Notes under the pieces: model-generated
Databases searched by the model: none
Told to the model about the DNA's origin: nothing
What the model saw: only the letters and a program-made list of their open reading frames with translations
Program-made: the position numbers and the translations under genes
Part shown: one piece after another, positions 51,001 through 56,896 of the stretch
Numbering within the stretch: the first letter of the stretch is position 1
Layout of the letters: each line of letters opens with the position of its first letter
Origin: CAZWBR01 sp964632305
GTDB lineage: Bacteria > Bacteroidota > Bacteroidia > Bacteroidales > Prolixibacteraceae
Length of the DNA stretch: 56,896 bases
NCBI GenBank assembly: GCA_964632305.1
Contig: CAZWBR010000027.1
Location: forward strand, 1 to 56,896
Reading direction: 5' to 3'

Positions 51001-51548
51001 TGCTGAATATTTCGACCGGCAATCTCTCCGGGGAACAGGTCATAATCAGTCAACCCGACTATAGCCTCCGGATTCGTCCCCCCCCGGTCGAGGCAAAACT
51101 GGCGATTACATCCCAAATATTTAAGGTCTAAATCTTTCCAGAAGAGGGCTATCGGTAATTTGTGAATATGGTGCTCTAAACTCCCAAAAGGGAAAACGTG
51201 TTCTGCTTGACTTTTTTCAGCTTTATGCAACAATTCGCTCAGTTCACGGGGGGTAAACTCTTCACCAAGCCAATCGGTTCCCGAAGTGAAAACCGTGTAA
51301 CCGGGTGTTGGTTCGCCAACCACGATCAGTTTAACGTTCACCTCCTCGATCCCGGCTCCCTCGTTAAACAAAACAGGCAGATCGGGAGCGTGAATCAACA
51401 ACGCGTCCGGCTGAATATGACGAAAAGCCTCCTTAAGGGAGATAACTTCATTATAATAAAAGATATTAGCCCCTTTCAGTTCCTTGACTAAAGGAATAAA
51501 CTTCTCCCGGCTAAAACTACTTTCAAGATATACCAATATATTTACCAT
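48090..51548 (-). CDS. multi-PAS hybrid histidine kinase with two receiver domains
   Basis: 1152-aa sensor, start set at ATG 51548 (MVNILVYLESSFSRE); the frame is open upstream. Residues 1-120 resemble a receiver-like fold whose acceptor Asp is replaced (LLIHAP). Four PAS domains follow to about 620, with repeated phrases (NVPDRIYFKDKESRFIRVNKA, IGMVGISRDYTK). The HisKA box has His649 in MSHEIRTPMNG; the ATPase has NNAIKFT, DTGIGI and GGTGLGLAI. Two receivers come last, with Asp in ALLDFQM and LMDIQMP. There are no transmembrane helices and no HPt, so phosphate must pass to another protein. It is probably a cytosolic redox or energy sensor; the ligand is unknown. Confidence 0.93.
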   Translation of the reverse strand: MVNILVYLESSFSREKFIPLVKELKGANIFYYNEVISLKEAFRHIQPDALLIHAPDLPVLFNEGAGIEEVNVKLIVVGEPTPGYTVFTSGTDWLGEEFTPRELSELLHKAEKSQAEHVFPFGSLEHHIHKLPIALFWKDLDLKYLGCNRQFCLDRGGTNPEAIVGLTDYDLFPGEIAGRNIQQDRELLQSGREVINFVEQMVRDDGRIDYFRKTEVTVQDDAGKVVAIMGYFVNITEPTLMEKHLKKEKQYLQMLMDNIPDTIYIKDRQSRFIKINKAEAKLLGIEDPEKAVGLSDNDFFEPDHAFQAYVDEQELMQNKRSLIKKREYIKTPDGYRFVEATKSPILDEQGNCIGVVGISRDVTNEHLAEEKLRQEKELMNLLMDNVPDRIYFKDKESRFIRVNKAMVHSFGKESVDEVHGKTDFDFHDHDLANLAYADEQELMRKGKPLINRMECHLKKGRKTWVSATKIPLFNQKNELIGMVGISRDYTKQKQLEEALEHEKELLQILMDNVPDFICFKDADLKMTRVNKAIAESLGKDFKQIIGKNDHDLFAKEYADVFRANEQKILESGQPMVNVIEKTVFKDGSVGWLSTTKVPVWDMNGQICGLAGISRDITTQELIRQQQKEAKERAEEANRAKSLFLANMSHEIRTPMNGVIGMADILRRTNLDQEQKEYLDIIMKSGQNLLSIINDILDFSKIESGKMELESAPINIRNIVEEVADVQVFQANEKSVDLITFVDAAVPEVVNGDYVRLKQVITNLVNNAIKFTRQGEVLVSAVYGKKVGNKHEIVFKVKDTGIGIAKNNQDKLFRSFSQVDTSTTRKFGGTGLGLAISHRLVSEMGGAFTLESEEGKGSEFSFTALFDEGETHSDNILLNAVPFTNLNVLVVDDNKTNRRIFREYMRNWGMNVYEAESGKDALMTLNSLKDEGTEIGIALLDFQMAEMDGLELANKIKADPRISSTRLALLSSATDAVQRDKLKDYGFDHYLNKPVKLQQLFNILAAIVGKPKKATTDGHRDDLIQLGLADKHFLIVEDNEINLKVAQFSLKSVSPNVFTAVNGLEAVEIFKTRKIDYILMDIQMPVMNGIEATIQIREFERKQKVSHPVRIISMTANTMREDVEECLKVGMDAFMGKPFRVSDMVSILSELSN

Positions 51549-51689
51549 AAACCCTGCCCTTTGTAAAATCATGCGAAAGATAATAATCTTGAATCTATAT
51601 TTTATCTCAACATTACTATTCTTAAACATTTTTTGGCGCTCTTCACCACAAAAACTGCCTGATTGAAAAATAGTCCAATACCGGAAAAA

Positions 51690-51716
51690 ATAAAAAGGGG
51701 CCATAGACCCCTTTCA
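51690..51716 (-). terminator. terminator of lolA
   Basis: AAAGGGG and CCCCTTT pair over 7 bp around CCATAGA. On the minus strand the second arm is followed by TTTTA. About 20 bases past the lolA stop. Confidence 0.75.
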
Positions 51717-51736
51717 TCTGGAAATCCTTTTCAGGA

Positions 51737-52390
51737 TTACCGCATATCGTTAACCTCAACCCCCGGGTATTTGGCTTTATTGAATTTGAAATAGTCGTCA
51801 GCCAATACCTGATCGGTTTTCATCGTTTTCATGTTCAGGGTATAGGTGTTCCCGTCCTTGTTGTAAGTAATCGCTTTCAGGATCTGTGATTTTGTTTTAT
51901 CGACATAGAGACGCACTTTATTGAATTCCTTTCCTTTATCGGTCGGGAAAAGATCGATTACCTGTGCGGTCTTTCCGTTCACCGCTTCTTCATTCACGAA
52001 AGAATATTTAAATCCCTTCTCGTAAATGGTAAAGATGTTTGCGGGATTTAATGAGCCCTCTTCGCTGGGATCATTATCGGCTACATTCACTTCATTGGCA
52101 TCGGTAAGGTAACTCCACACGGTTGTTCCGTCGCAAAAAATCTCGGTCCCAAGTGCCGGCATATGCAGACGGTAATTTTTCCCTTTCAGCGCCACCCATC
52201 CATCGTTGGATTCTTTCACATTGGCGGCTTTATTTTCCAAAATAAAGGAGAAATCAATCTGAATCGTCTTGTAACTCCGGGTAGTCTGCGATAGTTTATC
52301 TAAAATTTCTTTTGCTATCGCATCCTGTTGGGCCATTACTGCTCCTGATATCAACAGCAACGCTATGGCCAATAATCCTGTTCTCTTCAT
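51737..52390 (-). CDS. lolA: LolA-like outer-membrane lipoprotein carrier
   Basis: 217-aa periplasmic chaperone that carries lipoproteins across the periplasm to the outer membrane. MKRTGLLAIALLLISGAVMA is a signal peptide. The half-barrel strands include FILENKAANVKESNDGWVAL and LHMPALGTEIFCDGTTVWSY, both typical of Bacteroidota LolA. It lies 28 bases after ftsK in the same operon. Full length. Confidence 0.92.
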   Translation of the reverse strand: MKRTGLLAIALLLISGAVMAQQDAIAKEILDKLSQTTRSYKTIQIDFSFILENKAANVKESNDGWVALKGKNYRLHMPALGTEIFCDGTTVWSYLTDANEVNVADNDPSEEGSLNPANIFTIYEKGFKYSFVNEEAVNGKTAQVIDLFPTDKGKEFNKVRLYVDKTKSQILKAITYNKDGNTYTLNMKTMKTDQVLADDYFKFNKAKYPGVEVNDMR

Positions 52391-52418
52391 TTTTACTTTA
52401 TCTGAATTTAAGTATATT

Positions 52419-54884
52419 TTACTGATCCAATCCCTTCAATAATTGTTCCAAAGAATATTCATCCTGCAATAAAACCTGTCGGGCTTTGCTCCCTTCGTTC
52501 TGTCCCACGATTCCGGCAGCCTCGAGCTGATCCATGATCCGCCCGGCACGGTTGTAACCAATGGCAAATTTTCGCTGTATGGCCGAAGTCGAGCCGGTTT
52601 GGTTCAACACCACGATTCTGGCTGCATCGTCAAACAGTTCATCACGGTTCTTCAGGTCGATCACCTCGGAGCCTCCCTCCGAATTCTCGTCATGATACTC
52701 AGGCAGCAGGAAAGCGGTCGGAAAACCGGGTTGGTCGCCGATATAATGGGCGATCGCCTCAACCTCCGGTGTATCGACAAAAGCGCACTGCACGCGGGTC
52801 AGGCTATTCCCTGTCGAGATCAGCATATCTCCTTTACCAATCAACTGGTTCGCACCAGGAGTATCGAGGATCGTTCGCGAGTCGACCATCGAAGCGACAC
52901 GGAACGCGATCCGGGCCGGGAAGTTGGCCTTGATCACCCCGGTAATGATGTTGGTCGAAGGCCGTTGCGTGGCAATGATCATGTGAATCCCCACCGCACG
53001 GGCCAGCTGGGCAATACGCGCGATTGGCAGCTCTATCTCTTTCCCCGCAGTCATAATCAGATCGGCAAACTCGTCGACCACCACGACTATATAAGGCAGG
53101 TAATGATGCCCCTTCTCGGGATTTAACCTTCTGGAAATAAACTTTTGGTTATATTCCTTGATGTTTCGGGCATGAGCACGTTTCAACAGGTCGTAACGCA
53201 TGTCCATTTCAATATTCAGCGAGTTCAGCGTGTTCTTCACCTTCTGTACATCGGTGATAATCGGGTCCTCTTCGCCAGGCATCTTGGCCAGAAAATGTTT
53301 CTCGATCACCGAATAGAGGTTCAGCTCTACCTTTTTCGGGTCAACAAAGACAAACTTCAGTTGAGCCGGATGCTTTTTATACAACAACGACGAAATGATG
53401 GCGTTCAGTCCCACGGATTTCCCCTGACCGGTGGCTCCTGCCACCAGGATATGGGGCATCTTGGTCAGATCGACCACGAATGTCTCGTTAGAGATGGTCT
53501 TACCCAGTGCGAGGGGCAGTTCCAGATCGCTCTCCTGAAATACTTTGGAGGTAATGAGCGACCGCATCGAAACCACTTCGGGTTTACTGTTCGGCACTTC
53601 GATCCCCACCGTTCCCTTTCCGGGAATCGGGGCAATAATACGGATGCCCAGTGCGGCAAGGCTCAAGGCGATGTCGTCTTCAAGACTCTTGATCTTTGAG
53701 ATCCGTACTCCAGGCGCCGGAACGATCTCGTAAAGGGTGATCGTGGGGCCGGTCGTCGCCTTAATCTTGACGATCTCGATATTGTAGTTCTTCAAGGTCT
53801 GAAGAATCTTGTTCTTATTGGCGATCAGCTCCTCGTCGGAAACCTGCGGATTGCCGCCTGAACGTTCTTCAAGCAGTTCGAGCGGCGGGAATTTATACCT
53901 TGAGAGATCCAGCGTCGGATCATAATCCTCCATCTCCCCTTCCGGCTCATCTTCACCGAACTCATCCGACGAATCATCCTGGTTGAGGAAGGCACGATTA
54001 GGCTGTATCGGTTCGGGGACTGCCGGTTTTACCACCGGCTCCTCTTTGAATATCTCTTCCCGTTCGATCTCCATCAGATCCAGATCATTTGCTCCGGCAT
54101 ACACTTTTTCCACCTTATTTCCCTCGGCAACCTTCGCAAAGGCATTATCGAAAGATTCAATGACCGGTGCCTGCGGAATCAGGAACGGATCCTCTTCCAT
54201 CACCGGTTTTCCCTCCCTTTCCTCTTCTCTTTTCTCTTCCTTCTCAGCTTTTTCCCTGCGGTAAAGCATCCATTTTTTCATGGTCGGCCAGGCATTCTCA
54301 AAGGCAATAATGATACAGATGAGCATCGAACCTAAAATCAGGAAGAAGTTTCCCATCTTCCCTATCAGCGAACTGATAAACTGGCTGATATAGTATCCAT
54401 AGGCTCCGCCGGGATAGAGATAGGATTTTTCATAAAGATGTGAAAAAAAGAAGGCCATGGCAATGGAAGTCCAAAGGATCAAAAAGATACCGTAGCCGAA
54501 ATTTCTCGGAAAAGAGACCTTTCCTATGCGGCCCAGCCGAAGGGCAATGATGACGAAGAGATAGATAAACCCGAATGAGGCGATCCCGAATCCCTTGTTG
54601 ATAAACAAATTGGCGATAATAGCGCCCCATTTTCCTCCCGCATTCTCGATCTTAATATCGGGATTGGTCAAAATCTCTTTGATAGAAATTTCAAGCAAAC
54701 TCTGATCGGCTCCTTTCGAGAAAAAGAAAGAGAGAAAAGTGATCAGCAAATATAAAGAGAAGAAGAAAAGCAGGATAGCCAGAATGCCTCCAACTCTTTC
54801 CCACCGCGCCCGGTTGTCGGGCCGGCTCGAACCATTCTTCTTGGCAGAGCTTTTCTCCGGATTATCGTTTTTCGTACGGGCCAT
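52419..54884 (-). CDS. ftsK: DNA translocase FtsK
   Basis: 821-aa septal DNA pump. After a basic start, N-terminal residues about 30-200 hold four transmembrane segments. An acidic linker (EEEREGKPVMEEDP to EPEGEMEDYDP) runs to about 310. The motor domain has Walker A GATGQGKSVGL (near 480) and Walker B VVVVDEFADL, with HMIIATQRPSTNIITG after. The C-terminal winged-helix gamma domain (STSAIQRKFAIGYNRAGRIM) reads KOPS-type sequences. It works with XerD (12058). The linker is short, so this is the compact form. It is co-transcribed with lolA, a pairing conserved in Bacteroidota. Confidence 0.96.
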   Translation of the reverse strand: MARTKNDNPEKSSAKKNGSSRPDNRARWERVGGILAILLFFFSLYLLITFLSFFFSKGADQSLLEISIKEILTNPDIKIENAGGKWGAIIANLFINKGFGIASFGFIYLFVIIALRLGRIGKVSFPRNFGYGIFLILWTSIAMAFFFSHLYEKSYLYPGGAYGYYISQFISSLIGKMGNFFLILGSMLICIIIAFENAWPTMKKWMLYRREKAEKEEKREEEREGKPVMEEDPFLIPQAPVIESFDNAFAKVAEGNKVEKVYAGANDLDLMEIEREEIFKEEPVVKPAVPEPIQPNRAFLNQDDSSDEFGEDEPEGEMEDYDPTLDLSRYKFPPLELLEERSGGNPQVSDEELIANKNKILQTLKNYNIEIVKIKATTGPTITLYEIVPAPGVRISKIKSLEDDIALSLAALGIRIIAPIPGKGTVGIEVPNSKPEVVSMRSLITSKVFQESDLELPLALGKTISNETFVVDLTKMPHILVAGATGQGKSVGLNAIISSLLYKKHPAQLKFVFVDPKKVELNLYSVIEKHFLAKMPGEEDPIITDVQKVKNTLNSLNIEMDMRYDLLKRAHARNIKEYNQKFISRRLNPEKGHHYLPYIVVVVDEFADLIMTAGKEIELPIARIAQLARAVGIHMIIATQRPSTNIITGVIKANFPARIAFRVASMVDSRTILDTPGANQLIGKGDMLISTGNSLTRVQCAFVDTPEVEAIAHYIGDQPGFPTAFLLPEYHDENSEGGSEVIDLKNRDELFDDAARIVVLNQTGSTSAIQRKFAIGYNRAGRIMDQLEAAGIVGQNEGSKARQVLLQDEYSLEQLLKGLDQ

Positions 54885-55171
54885 GTTACTTCGTTAAATT
54901 TAGATACAGAATTGCAGGAAAAATCATCGGGCAAATTTAACCAAAATATTGTCGGCTATCCTCTTCTTTCCACATTTTCTCATCAATCAATATTTCTTAC
55001 CTTACAATATATCATTTTGATATTTAAGACGATCAACCAGTTAGACCGACATTACAATAATCCTGCCGACCTGACACACAAGACTGGCCGGCTTTTTACC
55101 GAGATATGGGAAAAGCTCATAATCCTGAATCAGAATAAATAGCTAACTTAGTTGTAGCTTAATCAAACTTT

Positions 55172-56158
55172 ATGAGCACCAACCACAAGAAAAAACTGGC
55201 GGTAGTGGCCCTTGGCGGGAATGCCCTGCTGCGCGACAACGAACGGGGAACCATCGAGCAACAGGAGTTGCACACCTCCGAAACGATCGAGAATCTCCTC
55301 TTCTTAATCCGCGAAGGCTATAACCTGATCGTGACCCATGGCAACGGCCCACAGGTAGGCAATATCCTGATGCGCAACGATGCCGGCGAACAACTCTACG
55401 GCATCGCGCAAATGCCGCTCGACATCTGCGTCGCCGACTCGCAGGGCGGCATCGGCTACATGATCGAACGGATCTTCCGCAATATCCTCAATAAGCACGG
55501 GATCGCCAAAGAGGTGATCACCCTGGTGGGGATGGTCGAAGTGGACCCTTCCGATCCCGCCTTCAGTAATCCTACGAAACGAATTGGCTTGCTCTACAGC
55601 GAAGAGCAGGCCCGCAAACTGGAAAACGATAAAGGCTGGATCTTTAAGGAGAGTAAAAAATCTGAAAAGGGGTGGCGACGGGTGGTCCCCTCTCCTGTCC
55701 CGAAGCGGATCTTTAATCTTGAGACCATCGAAAACCTGGCTCGTCATGGTCATATCGTAATTACCTGCGGGGGCGGCGGCATCCCGGTTTATTTTGATGA
55801 AAATAAGGATATCCGCACTGTCGATGCGGTGATCGACAAGGACCTGGCCTCTTCGGTTCTGGCTACCGGGGTCGGTGCCGACGAGTTGTATATCCTGACC
55901 GACGTCTCTTTTATCTATAAGGACTATGGTCTTCCCACCCAGGAAAAGCTCGAGTTCCTTGATGCAGCCGACACGAAAAAATATCTCGATGCCGGCACCT
56001 TCGCCGAAGGGACAATGGCCCCGAAGATCATTGCCGCACTCCATTTTGTCGAGAACGGAGGCATTAAAAGCATCATCACCGAAGCCTCCAAACTGGAGGA
56101 TAAATCGTACGGATCGAAAATCACGATGAAGTACGATAATAAAGACAAATCACATTAG
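55172..56158 (+). CDS. arcC: carbamate kinase
   Basis: 328-aa enzyme of the amino-acid-kinase fold that makes ATP from carbamoyl phosphate. KLAVVALGGNALL is the phosphate loop, THGNGPQVGN the substrate block, and GGGGIPV and AVIDKDLASS complete the site. Length matches the family. It precedes ornithine carbamoyltransferase by 29 bases, so the pair forms the energy-yielding arginine/citrulline degradation route. The 287 bases upstream of the gene show no other gene, only AT-rich sequence. Confidence 0.95.
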   Translation: MSTNHKKKLAVVALGGNALLRDNERGTIEQQELHTSETIENLLFLIREGYNLIVTHGNGPQVGNILMRNDAGEQLYGIAQMPLDICVADSQGGIGYMIERIFRNILNKHGIAKEVITLVGMVEVDPSDPAFSNPTKRIGLLYSEEQARKLENDKGWIFKESKKSEKGWRRVVPSPVPKRIFNLETIENLARHGHIVITCGGGGIPVYFDENKDIRTVDAVIDKDLASSVLATGVGADELYILTDVSFIYKDYGLPTQEKLEFLDAADTKKYLDAGTFAEGTMAPKIIAALHFVENGGIKSIITEASKLEDKSYGSKITMKYDNKDKSH

Positions 56159-56187
56159 AAATCAACAATTATCAAAATATTTAAATC

Positions 56188-56896
56188 ATGAGCATCAACC
56201 TTCACAACCGTCATTTTTTGAAACTGCTCGATTTTACTCCCGCAGAAATTGAATATCTGCTCGAATTGGCCGCCGAACTGAAATGGGCCAAGAACAGCGG
56301 CACCGAAGAACCTCGCCTTAAAGGGAAAAATATCGCGCTGATCTTTGAGAAAACCTCCACCCGCACCCGTTGTGCCTTCGAGGTTGCCGCCTTCGATCAG
56401 GGCGCCCATGTCACTTACCTCGGCCCTTCCGGATCGCAGATCGGGGCTAAGGAATCGATGAAAGATACGGCACGCGTCCTTGGCCGCATGTATGACGGGA
56501 TTCAGTACCGTGGCTACGGTCAGGTGATCGTCGAAGAACTGGCCAAATATGCCGGTGTACCGGTCTGGAACGGCCTCACCGACGAGTTCCACCCCACCCA
56601 GATCCTTGCCGATTTACTCACCATGCGCGAGCATTGCGACAAACCGCTAAATGAGATCCGTTTCGCCTATCTCGGCGATGCACGCAATAACATGGGCAAC
56701 TCGTTAATGGTAGGCGCCGCCCAGATGGGCATGGATTTCCGTGCTGCAGCCCCCAAAGCCTGTCAGCCTTCCACCGAATTACAGGAAAAATGCAGGGCTA
56801 TCGCGGCTACCACCGGAGCCAAAATCACAATCACGGAAGACGTTGCCGAAGCCGTGAAAGATTATGGCTATCCTGTTTTCTTTGGTTTTCCCGCAG
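56188..56896 (+). CDS. argF: ornithine carbamoyltransferase, 3' end missing
   Basis: Open from ATG 56188 to the window end (236 codons of about 330). Catalyses carbamoyl phosphate + ornithine to citrulline, or the reverse in catabolism. EKTSTRTRCAFEV is the carbamoyl-phosphate-binding motif and DEFHPTQ the conserved block near residue 133. Being beside arcC it may act catabolically (arcB). The last 13-14 codons, after EDVAEAVK, do not resemble the expected DFIYTDVW-type sequence, which suggests a sequence or assembly artefact at the edge. Confidence 0.9.
   Translation, partial: MSINLHNRHFLKLLDFTPAEIEYLLELAAELKWAKNSGTEEPRLKGKNIALIFEKTSTRTRCAFEVAAFDQGAHVTYLGPSGSQIGAKESMKDTARVLGRMYDGIQYRGYGQVIVEELAKYAGVPVWNGLTDEFHPTQILADLLTMREHCDKPLNEIRFAYLGDARNNMGNSLMVGAAQMGMDFRAAAPKACQPSTELQEKCRAIAATTGAKITITEDVAEAVKDYGYPVFFGFPA

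Noticed and set aside
54912..55142. Open frame of 76 codons before arcC
   Set aside because: AT-rich intergenic sequence with no start context, low-complexity composition and overlap with the ftsK upstream region.
55304..56044. Long open frame (246 codons) antisense to arcC
   Set aside because: Shadow of carbamate kinase codon bias.

Overview
The window looks like chromosomal DNA from an anaerobic or facultatively anaerobic member of the Bacteroidota, probably Bacteroidales/Marinilabiliales-like. The reasons are: promoters of the TTTG / TAnnTTTG type and very little Shine-Dalgarno sequence; an ftsK-lolA pair; a DUF4369/TlpA-type lipoprotein; LysM proteins fused to a binding-protein fold; and redox genes (NfnAB, indolepyruvate:ferredoxin oxidoreductase) typical of ferredoxin-based metabolism. 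The window starts on the first base of a tRNA and ends inside ornithine carbamoyltransferase, so it may be one whole contig. No rRNA, CRISPR array, intact insertion sequence or prophage was seen.

Layout. 1-2000: tRNA-Gly, tRNA-Thr, a possible 42-residue peptide gene, GAPDH (gap), then an intergenic array of 11-nt repeats with a 22-bp hairpin. 2000-7500 (minus): LysM/binding-protein lipoprotein-like gene, dihydroorotate-dehydrogenase-like enzyme, NfnB and NfnA. 7800-11630 (minus): GTP-type PEP carboxykinase, an aminotransferase and an XRE-cupin regulator. 12000-15300: xerD, aroQ, pyruvate kinase. 15300-25300: acidic helical protein, YgiQ radical SAM protein, a two-domain acyltransferase likely to make amino-acid lipids, an M13 peptidase, a SUI1/YciH-like factor and a SNF2 helicase.

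25279-26849 is a 1.57-kb gene desert: a second 11-nt repeat array, a 20-codon orphan leader that looks like a decayed receptor gene start, and a mosaic of short degenerate palindromes. 26850-33300: small holin-like membrane protein, EamA transporter, then a four-gene sugar operon (KdnA-like aminotransferase, KdnB-like dehydrogenase, KdsA, and an unusual transaldolase-like domain fused to CBS domains), followed by a nitroreductase. The operon should make 8-amino-Kdo for lipopolysaccharide.

33300-42500 (minus): a phosphatase-fold protein that seems to have lost its active site, CYTH protein, DUF2721 protein, TlpA-like thioredoxin, RRM protein, a third 11-nt array, a coupled tetR-fabH pair with a palindromic operator candidate, a methyltransferase-like protein and ornithine aminotransferase. 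42700-48000 (plus): DUF3089 hydrolase, CoA-binding protein, CAP protein, YjbQ, IorA and IorB. 48000-54900 (minus): large PAS hybrid kinase, LolA, FtsK. 55170-end (plus): carbamate kinase and ornithine carbamoyltransferase.

Central metabolism is well represented: GAPDH, pyruvate kinase and PEPCK around the triose/pyruvate node; NfnAB and IorAB handling ferredoxin and NAD(P)H; arcC, OTC and rocD handling arginine/ornithine. The most unusual items are the family of 11-nt repeat arrays (two of which share an identical 14-nt flank), the aldolase-CBS fusion sitting where an arabinose-5-phosphate isomerase would be expected, and the apparent pseudophosphatase.
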